From Microbispora amethystogenes (lineage in GTDB: Bacteria > Actinomycetota > Actinomycetes > Streptosporangiales > Streptosporangiaceae): 64,000 nt of DNA. A program made the translations under genes and the position numbers. The notes below the pieces were generated by a model. That model ran no database searches. It was not told the DNA's origin and saw nothing but the letters and a program-made list of their open reading frames with translations. This document shows positions 34,678-42,967 of this stretch, piece after piece. The DNA is taken from positions 1-64,000 of the forward strand of contig NZ_BOOB01000049.1 of assembly GCF_016863015.1 (NCBI RefSeq). The letters are read 5' to 3'. The first letter of the stretch is position 1; every line of letters starts with the position of its first letter.

Positions 34678-35065
34678 GCTGTGGGCCACGGAGCCGTATC
34701 CGCTTCCCGCGCGCACCCAGGCCGCCTTCGCGGGGCTGATCGCGATTGGGCTGGCCTGGGCCGCCTTCGCCGGCTGGACGCTGAGCAGGCGCCGGCCGTT
34801 GTTCGCCCGGGACCGGGTGCTGGGAGCCTGGCTCGCGCTCGTGGTCACCGTGGTGACCGGCGTGGCCGGGACGGCACTGGCCGCGGCACGCGGTACCACG
34901 GCCGAGGCACTGGCCACTGCCCTGGCCGGTGTCGCGCTCGTCGGCGCGGCAGGACTCGTCCTGGTCCGAGCGCGGGCCCGGCGTCGCGAGTTGTCGCGGC
35001 TGCGGGACGCTCTGCGACAGGACACCGCCCGAATCCCCGGAACGCACCGTCCGGATTCATCCTGA
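34676..35065 (+). CDS. Three-helix membrane protein, probably truncated
   Basis: The 129-residue frame has hydrophobic segments at about 16-36, 49-70 and 77-97 and a basic C-terminal tail (RARARRRELSRLRDAL). It begins abruptly with LWATEPYPLPARTQ, which looks like the inside of a longer protein. ATG 34676 has GGGAG only 3 nt before it. Sigma-linked membrane proteins of this kind normally have a cytoplasmic N-terminal part. The most likely reading is that a deletion removed it together with most of the sigma gene. Expression is doubtful. Confidence 0.5.
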   Translation: MLWATEPYPLPARTQAAFAGLIAIGLAWAAFAGWTLSRRRPLFARDRVLGAWLALVVTVVTGVAGTALAAARGTTAEALATALAGVALVGAAGLVLVRARARRRELSRLRDALRQDTARIPGTHRPDSS

Positions 35066-35082
35066 TCACCGAGGAGACCGCC

Positions 35083-35133
35083 GTGCACAACAAGATCACC
35101 CCAGTCGGCTCGCCGGCCCTCCCGAGGTGGTGA
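35083..35133 (+). pseudogene. 16-residue leftover with a good ribosome site
   Basis: GTG 35083 follows GAGGAG at a 6-nt gap and encodes only VHNKITPVGSPALPRW before TGA. The start signals are those of a real gene but the product is too short. It is probably the 5' end of a third gene lost to deletion beside the sigma and membrane-protein remnants, or a short leader peptide. Confidence 0.35.
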
Positions 35134-35159
35134 ACAGCGCGGACTTGCTTGATGCGGCG

Positions 35160-36221
35160 CTAGATCATGCCGTACGCGCGGGCGACGAGCTCGTGGGAGC
35201 GCAGCCGTGCCGGGGCGCCGTGGACCATCGTGGTGATCATCAGCTCGTCGGCCCCGGTGCGCTTGCGCAGCTCCTCCAGCCCGGCCCGCACGGTCTCGGC
35301 GTCGCCGTGCACGACGGTCGACAGCCGGTCGCGGACGAAGTCCCGCTCGATCGGGGTGTACGGATAGGCCAGCGCCTCCTCGGGAGTCGGCATCCGGCCG
35401 GGCCGGCCGTGGCGCATCCGCAGCCACGACAGCGCGCCCGGCATGACCTGCCGCAGCGCCTCCTCCTCGGTGTCGGCGGCGACCGCCGCCACCCCGATCA
35501 GCGCGTACGGGCGGTCGAGCACCTCGGAGGGGCGGAAGGAGGAGCGGTAGAGGTCGAGCGCGGGCTCGGTGTTGGCGGCGCTGAAGTGGTGGGCGAAGGC
35601 GAACGGCAGCCCCAGCAGCCCGGCCAGCCTGGCGCTGAACCCGCTGGACCCGAGCAGCCAGATCGGCGGCCGGCCCGTGGCCGCCGAGTCGGGCCCGCCC
35701 GGCACGGCCCGGATCCTCTCGTACGGGTGACCGGACGGGAAGGAGCCGTCGAGGAACCCGGTCAGCTCGGCCACCTGCCGGGGGAAGTCGTCGGGGTCCA
35801 CCTCGGCGGAGCGGCGCAGCGCGTTCGCCGTCGCCATGTCGGTGCCCGGGGCGCGGCCGAGGCCGAGGTCGATCCGGCCGGGGTGCAGCGCGTGCAGCGT
35901 GCCGAACTGCTCGGCGATCACCAGCGGGGCGTGGTTGGGCAGCATCACGCCGCCCGACCCGATCCGGATCGTCCGGGTGGCCGCCGCGAGATGCGCGATG
36001 AGCACGGCCGGGGAGGAACTCGCCACCCCGGGCATGCCGTGGTGCTCGGCGACCCAGATGCGGTGATACCCCCACTCTTCGGCCCGCCGGGCCAGCTCGG
36101 TGGCGTCCCGCAGCGACTCGGCGGCCGTCTGGCCCTCGCCGACGGTCGCGAGCTCCAGGATCGACAGCGGCACTCCGGCCGCTCCGCGCGGCACGCCGCG
36201 GATCGCATCCACGCCGCTCAT
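35160..36221 (-). CDS. LLM-class flavin-dependent oxidoreductase
   Basis: The 353-residue protein belongs to the group annotated as alkanal-monooxygenase-like: [12 protein letters not shown] near the N-terminus, [34 protein letters not shown] and [12 protein letters not shown]. These proteins bind FMN and act on unknown substrates. ATG 36221 follows GGGAGTGGC; the longer open frame upstream is not coding. Its 3' end meets the deletion scar. A GGAAT-N19-GTT lies about 90 nt upstream but its spacing is one base off the SigR rule. Confidence 0.9.
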   Translation of the reverse strand: MSGVDAIRGVPRGAAGVPLSILELATVGEGQTAAESLRDATELARRAEEWGYHRIWVAEHHGMPGVASSSPAVLIAHLAAATRTIRIGSGGVMLPNHAPLVIAEQFGTLHALHPGRIDLGLGRAPGTDMATANALRRSAEVDPDDFPRQVAELTGFLDGSFPSGHPYERIRAVPGGPDSAATGRPPIWLLGSSGFSARLAGLLGLPFAFAHHFSAANTEPALDLYRSSFRPSEVLDRPYALIGVAAVAADTEEEALRQVMPGALSWLRMRHGRPGRMPTPEEALAYPYTPIERDFVRDRLSTVVHGDAETVRAGLEELRKRTGADELMITTMVHGAPARLRSHELVARAYGMI

Positions 36222-36390
36222 GCCACTCCCTCGCCTCGCGGTCCGGGATCGCGTGGCCCGGTCGGGCCGTGCGTGCCGTCCTGTCTGTTTCGCTCGCTCA
36301 TGTTCGCCCCAACCTGAGGTCGCATCCGGATAATTCCCGGTGCCCGGTGAAATGTGCTTCGGTGCCCCGCCACCTGCCATGCTTGGACAC

Positions 36391-37170
36391 ATGAGCGAGC
36401 GAAAGCCCATTGAGTCGTGGTTGTCTGATATGGATGGCGTACTGGTCCACGAGGGCCAGCCGGTGCCGGGCGCGGACGAGTTCATCAGGCGGCTGAAGGA
36501 GTCGGGGAAGAGGTTCCTCGTCCTCACCAACAACTCGATCTACACCGCCCGCGACCTGTCCGTACGGCTGCGCGCGGCCGGGCTGGACGTGCCGGCCGAG
36601 TCGATCTGGACCTCCGCGCTGGCCACCGCCAAGTTCCTCGCCGACCAGCGGCCCGAGGGCTCGGCGTACGTGATCGGCGAGGCGGGGCTGACCACGGCCC
36701 TGCACGAGGTCGGCTACGTGCTGACCGACCTCGACCCCGACTACGTGGTGCTGGGGGAGACCCGCACCTACAGCTTCACGTCGATAACCCGGGCGATCCG
36801 GCTGATCGACAACGGCGCCCGGTTCATCGCGACCAACCCCGACCCCATCGGCCCGTCGACCGAGGGTTCGCTGCCGGCCTGCGGCGCGGTCGCCGCGATG
36901 ATCACCAAGGCGACCGGCGTCGAGCCGTATTTCGTCGGCAAGCCGAACCCGATGATGATGCGCAGCGCGCTCAACCAGATCGACGCGCACAGCGAGAGCA
37001 CCGCGATGATCGGCGACCGCATGGACACCGACGTGGTCTGCGGCATCGAGGCGGGCCTGAACACGATCCTGGTGCTCACCGGCGTCACCCAGAAGGACCA
37101 GATCGACCGGTACCCCTTCCGGCCGACCCAGGTGGTCAACTCCGTGGCCGACCTCATCGACCTCGTCTGA
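36391..37170 (+). CDS. HAD-IIA (NagD-like) phosphatase
   Basis: The 259-residue protein is a HAD subclass IIA phosphatase of NagD type: motif [13 protein letters not shown] (DxDxV), motif II VLTNNS, a large C2 cap, motif III Lys in VGKPNPMMM and motif [12 protein letters not shown]. It should dephosphorylate a nucleotide or sugar phosphate in the cytoplasm. CATGCT lies 7 nt before ATG 36391 and no ribosome site is seen, so it is probably leaderless. Start chosen over ATG 36340, which lies upstream of this promoter element. Confidence 0.92.
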   Translation: MSERKPIESWLSDMDGVLVHEGQPVPGADEFIRRLKESGKRFLVLTNNSIYTARDLSVRLRAAGLDVPAESIWTSALATAKFLADQRPEGSAYVIGEAGLTTALHEVGYVLTDLDPDYVVLGETRTYSFTSITRAIRLIDNGARFIATNPDPIGPSTEGSLPACGAVAAMITKATGVEPYFVGKPNPMMMRSALNQIDAHSESTAMIGDRMDTDVVCGIEAGLNTILVLTGVTQKDQIDRYPFRPTQVVNSVADLIDLV

Positions 37171-37224
37171 GCCGGCGGGCGGAACCTGACAGGGGCTGGC
37201 AGGTACCGCTGCCATGCTGGCCCC

Positions 37225-37860
37225 ATGAACCACCGCGTCTATCTGGAGATCGGGCCCAAGAGGGTCTTCGCCTGCTCGGCCGACTGGCCGGGCTGGTGCC
37301 GCATCGGCAAGTCCGAGGAGGCCGCGATCGGGGCCCTCCTGGACTACACGCCGCGTTATCGCGTGATCGCCGGGCGGGCCGGGCTGGAGTTCGCGCCGGG
37401 GGACCCCGAGATCGTCGAGCGGGTCAAGGGCGACCGCAACACGGACTTCGGCGCGATCGGCGCGATCCCCGGCCTCGACCGGGAGCCGGTGGGCGCGCCG
37501 GAGGCCGCCCGTACGGTCGCCCTCGCCCGGGCGGCGTGGGACGTCTTCGCCGAGGTGGCCGCGGCGTCCCCCGAGGAGCTGCGCAAGGGCCCGAGGGGCG
37601 GCGGCAGGGACCGGGACAAGATGGTCGCCCACGTCGTCGAGGCCGAGCGGGCCTACGCCAGGAAGATCGGCGTACGGCACAAGCCGTTCAAGGACACGGC
37701 CGGTCTGGCCGCCCTGCGCGAGGACATCGTCCGCGTCCTGTCGCGGCCGTCGGACGGCGCGCCGCTCACCGAGGGCGGCTGGCCGGCCCGCTACGCCGCC
37801 CGCCGGATCGTCTGGCACGTGGCCGACCACATCTGGGAGATGGAGGACCGGCGGGTCTAG
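37225..37860 (+). CDS. DinB-like hypothetical protein
   Basis: This 211-residue cytoplasmic protein has a short beta-rich N-terminal part (MNHRVYLEIGPKRVFAC) and a helical C-terminal part in which His residues (KMVAHVVEAERAY and RIVWHVADHIWEMEDR) resemble the metal site of the DinB/YfiT four-helix bundle. DinB-fold enzymes often transfer thiols such as mycothiol or bacillithiol. A specific reaction is not assignable. CATGCT lies 6 nt before the ATG, a leaderless arrangement like its neighbour. Confidence 0.75.
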   Translation: MNHRVYLEIGPKRVFACSADWPGWCRIGKSEEAAIGALLDYTPRYRVIAGRAGLEFAPGDPEIVERVKGDRNTDFGAIGAIPGLDREPVGAPEAARTVALARAAWDVFAEVAAASPEELRKGPRGGGRDRDKMVAHVVEAERAYARKIGVRHKPFKDTAGLAALREDIVRVLSRPSDGAPLTEGGWPARYAARRIVWHVADHIWEMEDRRV

Positions 37861-37863
37861 GGT

Positions 37864-37885
37864 GGTAACTTGTTACCATGGTAAC
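37864..37885. promoter_or_regulatory. Triple GGTAAC operator over the start codon of the RHH gene
   Basis: GGTAAC (37864-37869), GTTACC (37872-37877) and GGTAAC (37880-37885) alternate in orientation with 2-bp gaps, an 8-bp step. The third copy includes the G of the ATG at 37878. Ribbon-helix-helix dimers bind such spaced short repeats, so the encoded protein may repress itself here. Confidence 0.75.
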
Positions 37886-38120
37886 AGTAGAGCGCACCCA
37901 GACCGGCCTCCGCGTCGAGCGCAACACGCTGAAGGTGCTCAAGGGCCTGGCCGAATACCTGGACATCTCCCTCGGCGACCTCGTCGAGGGCATCGTCCTG
38001 CACGCCTTCGAGGGCAAGGCGCCGTTCGGGCCGGAGACCCTCACGAAGATCGGGCAGCTCAGGGAGGTCTACGGCCTGACGCTCACGGCCGCCGACGCCC
38101 ACCTGCTGGAGGAGAGGTGA
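37878..38120 (+). CDS. Small ribbon-helix-helix DNA-binding protein
   Basis: The 80-residue protein has a short strand (TGLRVERN), helix A (TLKVLKGLAEYLD) and, after a turn, helix B (SLGDLVEGIVLHAFEG), the order of a ribbon-helix-helix fold, plus a C-terminal helical extension. It resembles an antitoxin or an autoregulator. The start ATG lies inside the alternating GGTAAC repeats. Its stop overlaps the start of the SRPBCC gene (GTGA). No toxin gene is recognisable nearby. DNA binding is inference from fold and operator. Confidence 0.68.
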   Translation: MVTVERTQTGLRVERNTLKVLKGLAEYLDISLGDLVEGIVLHAFEGKAPFGPETLTKIGQLREVYGLTLTAADAHLLEER

Positions 38121-38593
38121 GCGCCGCGCCGCGACGCCGCCGTCTCACCGGCGGCCTGCGGGTCGCGCTCCCGCCTGCCGAGGCGTTCCGGCTCTTCACG
38201 CCGTACGGGGAGCGCGAGTGGGTCGAGGGCTGGGAGCCGCGGTTCCCCGAGGAGGTCGCGGACGACACGGCGCCGGGAACGGTCTTCCAGACCGGTGCGG
38301 ACGGCGCGACCACCACCTGGATCGTCCTCCACCGCGCCCATGACCCCCGCGAGCCCGGCTCGTCGGTCTCCTACGCCCGCGTGCGCGAGGGAGTCCACGC
38401 CGGGACGGTCGGCGTCACGCTCGCGCCGGGCGAGGGCGGGCACAGCGACGTGACGGTCACCTACGACCTCACTCCGCTGACCGCCGCGGCCGAGGCCGAA
38501 CTGGCCGGGTTCGCCGACGGCTACCCCGCGTTCCTGCGCTCCTGGGAGGAGGCCATCGCCGCCCACCTCGAGACGTCCGAAGGACACCGGTAG
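38117..38593 (+). CDS. SRPBCC-fold protein
   Basis: The 158-residue protein has a START/SRPBCC outline: LRVALPPAEAFRLFTPYGE, WVEGWEPRFP, GTVFQTGADGATTTWIV and a long C-terminal helix AFLRSWEEAIAAHLE. This helix-grip fold binds a hydrophobic ligand, and actinobacterial members take part in polyketide, stress or lipid functions. GTG 38117 overlaps the RHH stop and has GGAGGAGAG before it. Coupling to a small regulator suggests that the ligand, or the protein, is what the regulator controls. Confidence 0.78.
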   Translation: MSAAPRRRRLTGGLRVALPPAEAFRLFTPYGEREWVEGWEPRFPEEVADDTAPGTVFQTGADGATTTWIVLHRAHDPREPGSSVSYARVREGVHAGTVGVTLAPGEGGHSDVTVTYDLTPLTAAAEAELAGFADGYPAFLRSWEEAIAAHLETSEGHR

Positions 38594-38640
38594 GGGAGGC
38601 GGGCGTCCCCGCCGACGACCGCCGCCCGGTTCGGCCGGCC

Positions 38641-38672
38641 GTTCTCCCGGAGTCGGGGGCCTCCGGGAGAAC
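38641..38672. terminator. Bidirectional terminator
   Basis: A perfect 12-bp stem, GTTCTCCCGGAG and its complement, with an 8-nt loop, lies between the convergent SRPBCC gene and the secreted-protein gene. Confidence 0.82.
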
Positions 38673-38693
38673 TGCCGGCGTCACGGCTCGCCG

Positions 38694-38727
38694 CGGCGGC
38701 TCACAGGGTCCGGCGGCTCACAGGGTC
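38694..38727. repeat. 17-bp tandem duplication
   Basis: CGGCGGCTCACAGGGTC occurs twice in a row, followed up to about 38757 by two degenerate copies that run into the stop of the secreted-protein gene. Confidence 0.75.
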
Positions 38728-38749
38728 CGCGGATCACACGTCCGGCGGC

Positions 38750-40570
38750 TCACCGGACCCAGGGGTCGACGCCGTACAGGATCCGGTTCTTCACCCCTTC
38801 CCCCTCGGTGAGCGACCAGAGAATCGGCGGCTGGGCCGGGTCGGCGGACCGGTGCCAGTACAGGTCCTGCACGCCCCTGCCCGCGAAGTGCGGCGTCGGC
38901 TGTCCGCCCGGCACGGCCTCGTACCGCCGGCCCAGCGTGGCGGTCCTGTTGTTGCTCACCGTGAACTGGTACAGGCCGTTCCACGAGACGCTGCCCTGGG
39001 TCCACGGCGTCGGCTGGGTGAACGCCTCGGTCGCGCGCGCACTGCCGTCCGCGCCGTACGCGAGGCAGCCGCGGTCGCAGACGCCGGCGTCGGGCGCCAT
39101 GGCGTACCGCGCGACCCGGCCCGTCGGCGCCGCCTGCCCGGCGGCCGGCCGGCAGGTCGGGGTGGGCTCGCGGGGGTCGCACCACTCGCCGGTGAGGACG
39201 CTCGGCGGCGTCGTGCTCCGGTCGAGGCCGAGATACCCGAAGCACGGCGGACTGCTGTTGGACCGGCAGCGCACCCCGGTGATCCCCGGCCGCCAGATGC
39301 CCCGCAGGGGCAGGATGTACCGGTATCCGTTCGTGTAGTAGGTGCCGCCCCGCAGGCCGATCGGCCCTCCCGTCGTGCCGATGTCGCTGACCGCGCTCAG
39401 GGACAGATCGAACAGATCCCGCAGGTCGAAGACGAGAATGCCGTTGTTCTCCGGATGCTGCCGGTTGTCGTCGGCGACGAGCAGGTACTGGTGATACCAG
39501 ACGACTCCGCCCGCGTGGATCCGCATGGGCCCGAAGGAGACGGCCCCGCTCTCGGCCTGGAACGGATTCACCAGAAGGACGTGCTGGTAGTGGTTGAACG
39601 GCCCGATGGGCACCTCGTTCAGGAACGTCACGCGCGACTCGTCGTTGGCCGGCCCGTGCCACGAGAAGACGAACGCCCGCGCGGTGTCGTCGTAGGCCGT
39701 GCCCTGGGCGGTCGAGTCCCAGGTGCCGCTGATCCCCTGCGGCGTCCACGGGCCGGTGGCGTCGTCGGGGGCCAGGCAGAACCAGTCGACGACGTCGCGG
39801 ACCCGGTCGCCCTGCGGGGTGACCAGCGCTCCGCTGTCCTGCACCGGCGCGGGGCACCTCCGGTTGGCGAAGGGGCCGCCCGGCAGGGAGCCGGCCAGCA
39901 CCTCCGACACCGTGCTGTAGCGGTAGCCCGGCGGCGAGAACCGCAGATCGGTGCGGAGCCGCTCGTTGAGATCGTCGTAGGTGTACGGGCCGTTCCGGTC
40001 GTCCCAGTGCAGGGTGAAGTCGGCCGGGCTGGTGGTGCGCATCGGGACCGGCGTCGGGACCGGTTGCGCCCCCACCACGGGAGGGTCGGCCGGGTCGGCG
40101 GGATCCGTCCGGGGATCGCCCGGCGCGTCGCCCCGCCCGTCGCCCCGCCCGTCGCCGGGAGCGCGCTCACCGGGACCCGCGATCTCCTCGCCGGCCGGCG
40201 CGTCGCCCACGCTCCGTACGGCGTTCAGGTCGCCCGCGGTGACGGCCTTCCCGTCCACGGCCTGCCAGTTGTACGGCAGCGCCCCCGTGCCCGTGACCGC
40301 CTTCTGCAGCGGCGCCAGGACCTGGGTGAGATCGCGCAGCGCGTGCTGCGTCTGCGTGCCGTTCTGCCGCTCGTGCTGCGACTGCCGCTTCCTGTTCCTG
40401 TTCGTGTTCCTGTCCTTGCCCTTCCCGCCTGGCGGGGGCGCGGAAAGGAGGGCCGTGCCCCCGGAGTCTCCCTTCGCCGCGGCCGTGGCGGTGCCGTGGA
40501 GCAGCGGGGAGAGCATGATCAATGCGGTGCTTGTAACGAGAAATCTGACAAAATCGCTGGCTCTGGGCAA
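38750..40570 (-). CDS. Large secreted protein of unknown function
   Basis: The 606-residue protein starts with a signal peptide (PRASDFVRFLVTSTALIML, then HGTATAAA). A basic, Asn/Arg/Gln-rich segment (RNTNRNRKRQSQHERQNG) and an Asp/Gly/Pro-rich linker follow. The last 330 residues are rich in Trp, Tyr, Gly and aromatic turns (FVFSWHGPAND, WYHQYLLVADDN, YYTNGYRYILP), which suggests a beta-propeller or beta-sandwich, with several Cys that could pair outside the cell. No catalytic motif was recognised. TTG 40570 has AGAAGGA 7 nt upstream. The region from 40571 to 40802 contains its promoter and nothing else I can identify. Confidence 0.7.
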   Translation of the reverse strand: MPRASDFVRFLVTSTALIMLSPLLHGTATAAAKGDSGGTALLSAPPPGGKGKDRNTNRNRKRQSQHERQNGTQTQHALRDLTQVLAPLQKAVTGTGALPYNWQAVDGKAVTAGDLNAVRSVGDAPAGEEIAGPGERAPGDGRGDGRGDAPGDPRTDPADPADPPVVGAQPVPTPVPMRTTSPADFTLHWDDRNGPYTYDDLNERLRTDLRFSPPGYRYSTVSEVLAGSLPGGPFANRRCPAPVQDSGALVTPQGDRVRDVVDWFCLAPDDATGPWTPQGISGTWDSTAQGTAYDDTARAFVFSWHGPANDESRVTFLNEVPIGPFNHYQHVLLVNPFQAESGAVSFGPMRIHAGGVVWYHQYLLVADDNRQHPENNGILVFDLRDLFDLSLSAVSDIGTTGGPIGLRGGTYYTNGYRYILPLRGIWRPGITGVRCRSNSSPPCFGYLGLDRSTTPPSVLTGEWCDPREPTPTCRPAAGQAAPTGRVARYAMAPDAGVCDRGCLAYGADGSARATEAFTQPTPWTQGSVSWNGLYQFTVSNNRTATLGRRYEAVPGGQPTPHFAGRGVQDLYWHRSADPAQPPILWSLTEGEGVKNRILYGVDPWVR

Positions 40571-40802
40571 GTTGATTCCTTCTGCGTCGATTCTCGCCGG
40601 AAATCCGCCAGATGTACCGGTCGCGGCGAGAATTCCTCCTCCGGATCCATCACGGATCGTCCGCCGAATTCCTCGGCTGAAGGAGCGGCAAACGACAGTC
40701 GGGGAGCTCTTGTCCCGCCGATTGTCGCTTCGTTGACGACGCCCTTGGATATGGCCCTTTCGCCGGATTCTGGGAGCGCGGCGGGCGTGCCCGCCGAGGG
40801 GC

Positions 40803-41225
40803 TCAGTCCTCCGTACGGCGCAGGCGCTTGAGGTCGGAGCGGTGCTTCTTGGCCGCAAGGCGGCGCTCGACCGCGCCTCTGGAGGGCTTGGTGGAACGGC
40901 GCCGCTTGGGCGGCGGCGCGATCGCGTCGCGGAGCAGGGCGGCCAGCCGTTCCCGCGCCGCCTCGCGGTTGCGCAACTGCGACCGGTGCTCCGACGCCGT
41001 CACCGTGATCACGCCGTCCACCAGCCGGGCGGCGAGGCGTTCGAGCGCCCGGGCCCGGAGCGCCGGACCGAAGGCGGTCGTGCGCGCGACGTCGAAGCCC
41101 AGCTCGACCCGGCTGTCGGTGGTGTTGACGCCCTGGCCGCCCGGGCCCGACGAACGGGAGAAACGCCAGGTCAGCTCGGCCTCGGGCACGACGATCGAGC
41201 CGCGGACGGGCAGCGGGCCTGGCAT
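40803..41225 (-). CDS. arfB: ArfB-type peptidyl-tRNA hydrolase for stalled ribosomes
   Basis: The 140-residue protein has the release-factor GGQ motif (SSGPGGQGVNTTDSRVEL, GGQ at 29-31) without the stop-codon-reading domains. It ends in a basic tail (KKHRSDLKRLRR) that enters the empty mRNA channel. ArfB frees ribosomes stalled without a stop codon. ATG 41225 is the natural start. It stands alone between two unrelated genes. Confidence 0.93.
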   Translation of the reverse strand: MPGPLPVRGSIVVPEAELTWRFSRSSGPGGQGVNTTDSRVELGFDVARTTAFGPALRARALERLAARLVDGVITVTASEHRSQLRNREAARERLAALLRDAIAPPPKRRRSTKPSRGAVERRLAAKKHRSDLKRLRRTED

Positions 41226-41373
41226 GACGATTCCTCTTCGGTCGGACGGACGGGACGAACAGCGGGACCAACGGACAGGACGAACAACTTATCCGTGTAG
41301 ATACCACCGGCGCGCGTCATTTATCACCGTAAACGCGGCTTGTGGTTGTCACGGTCCAGCACGTCGTGCACAG

Positions 41374-41424
41374 TGACCTCCGAAAACCCTATGACCTCCG
41401 GAAACCGCATGACCTCCGGAAACC
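41374..41424. repeat. 18-bp unit repeated nearly three times
   Basis: TGACCTCCGGAAACCGCA and close copies occupy 41374-41391, 41392-41409 and 41410-41424, 40-90 bp before the hydrolase start. Each copy contains TGACCTC, matching the first codons of the gene at 41464. May be an operator array or a slipped duplication. Confidence 0.8.
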
Positions 41425-41463
41425 GGTGGGTTCCGAATACGGGCGACATGGTGGGGCGGGAGC

Positions 41464-42297
41464 ATGACCTCGATCGTCGGCGTGCACGGCATCGGCAAGT
41501 ACCACTACTACGAGGACGCCGGCGGATCGGCGGACGGGGCCGCCGCGGCCGTGCGGGCCAAGTGGAACGCCTACCTGCACCAGGGGCTGGGCGGACGGGC
41601 GGGCGGCGCGGGTGACTACTTCACCGAGATCGCCTACTACGCCCATCATCTCCACAGCGGCCCGCCCCGGCCGGTCCGGCAGATGGCGACTCCGTCGAAG
41701 CTGGTCTTCGCCGACTGGGCCGCCCAACTCGGTGGTCCGTTCCGGGACGCGGCGGGGGAGTCGCTGACCGGCATCGCGCACCTGCTCGCCGAGTGGCTGC
41801 TCGCGAGGCTGGGCCCCGCGGCGGTGCGCTTCGCGCAGGACTTCTGCCCGGAGGTGGCCACCTACCTCGGCGGCGGCGCCCCGCGCGTACGGGCCCGCGA
41901 CACCGTGGCCGACGTCATCCGCCGGCGCCGCCCCCGGGCCGTCGTCGCGCACTCCCTCGGCAGTGTCGTGACGTACGAGGCGCTGTGGGCCCATCCCGAC
42001 CTGTCCGTCGACCTGCTGGTCACGCTGGGCAGCCCGCTCGGCATGCGCCGCGTCGTGTTCGACCGGCTCGCCCCCGTGCCGGTCCGGGGCCGGGGAGCGC
42101 GCCCGCCGGGCGTGCGCCGCTGGATCAACATCGCCGACAAGGACGACATCGCCGCCATCCCGGCCGCGCTGGCGTCGTGCTTCGACGGCGTCGAGCGGGA
42201 CGTCTCCTGCGACATCGACTGGCTCGACTTCCACACCGTGCGCAACTATTTGCGCTGCGGGGGCGCCAACGAGTATCTGAAGCCCTTCGTCGCCTGA
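41464..42297 (+). CDS. Alpha/beta-hydrolase-fold serine hydrolase
   Basis: The 277-residue protein begins with a lipase-like strand SIVGVHGIGKYHYY and has a nucleophile elbow VVAHSLGSVV (Ser about 163) preceded by an Arg-rich helix. A catalytic Asp may lie in INIADKDDIA and the His in WLDFHTVRNY near the C-terminus. It resembles the lipase-like serine peptidases that sit beside effector or caspase-like modules in actinobacteria, but no such partner is here. ATG 41464 has GGGGCGGGAG upstream. Cytoplasmic. Substrate unknown. Confidence 0.8.
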   Translation: MTSIVGVHGIGKYHYYEDAGGSADGAAAAVRAKWNAYLHQGLGGRAGGAGDYFTEIAYYAHHLHSGPPRPVRQMATPSKLVFADWAAQLGGPFRDAAGESLTGIAHLLAEWLLARLGPAAVRFAQDFCPEVATYLGGGAPRVRARDTVADVIRRRRPRAVVAHSLGSVVTYEALWAHPDLSVDLLVTLGSPLGMRRVVFDRLAPVPVRGRGARPPGVRRWINIADKDDIAAIPAALASCFDGVERDVSCDIDWLDFHTVRNYLRCGGANEYLKPFVA

Positions 42298-42327
42298 GTC
42301 GCGCACACGCGTTATGATCGTACGACC

Positions 42328-42918
42328 ATGAAGACTGTGCTTTTCGACTACGGCAACGTCGTCTCGCTGCCCCAGGCCCCCGAGGACGTCGCCCGCCTGG
42401 CCTCGTACGTCACGGGGGCCGAGCCCGGGTTCGAGGACCGCTACTGGGAGGTGCGGCTCGACTTCGACCGCGGCTCGCTCGACCCGGCCGCCTACTGGTC
42501 CCACGTGTACGGCAGGCCGATGGACGGCGCGGGCCTGGACGAGGTCGTCGCCCTCGACGTGGCGAGCTGGTCGCGGCCCAACGAGGAGACGGTGGCGATC
42601 GTCGACGAGCTGGCCAAGGTCGGGGTGCCGATGGCGCTGCTGTCCAACATGCCGGTCTGCGTCGCCGAGGGCATCGACACCCTGCCGTTCATGCGGCCGA
42701 TCGGACCGCGCTTCTACAGCGGCCGGATGGGCCTGGTGAAGCCGGAGGCGGAGATCTTCCACGAGACCGTGGCCTGGCTCGGGGTCGCTCCCGGCGACCT
42801 CGTCTTCGTGGACGACCGGCTGGAGAACGTCGCGGCGGCCGAGCGGGCGGGGCTCGCCGCCGTCCACTTCCGCGACGCCGCCGCCCTGCGCGAGGACCTG
42901 AAGACGCTTCTCGGCTGA
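42328..42918 (+). CDS. HAD-IA-like phosphatase
   Basis: The 196-residue protein has motif I as FDYGNVVSL, the DxGN form of YihX-type sugar phosphatases, motif II LLSNMP, motif III Lys in GLVKPEAEIF and motif IV FVDDRLENV. It should cleave a small phosphate ester such as glucose-1-phosphate, though the substrate is unproven. TATGAT at 42313-42318 lies 9 nt before the ATG. The gap contains CGTACG in a near-palindrome that touches the start codon. Confidence 0.9.
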   Translation: MKTVLFDYGNVVSLPQAPEDVARLASYVTGAEPGFEDRYWEVRLDFDRGSLDPAAYWSHVYGRPMDGAGLDEVVALDVASWSRPNEETVAIVDELAKVGVPMALLSNMPVCVAEGIDTLPFMRPIGPRFYSGRMGLVKPEAEIFHETVAWLGVAPGDLVFVDDRLENVAAAERAGLAAVHFRDAAALREDLKTLLG

Positions 42919-42921
42919 GCG

Positions 42922-42955
42922 CGCGGCCCCCCGTGCCCGGGGCGCGGGGGGCGCG
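42922..42955. terminator. Bidirectional terminator
   Basis: CGCG and CCCCCC on the left pair with GGGGGG and CGCG on the right, with one bulged G, between the convergent HAD and MFS genes. Confidence 0.65.
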
Positions 42956-42967
42956 TGAACCCCCGCG

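Noticed and set aside
36311..36337. GGAAT-N19-GTT before the LLM oxidoreductase (minus strand)
   Set aside because: The spacer is 19 and not 18 bp and the distance to the start is about 90 nt. Could be a weak SigR promoter but not claimed.
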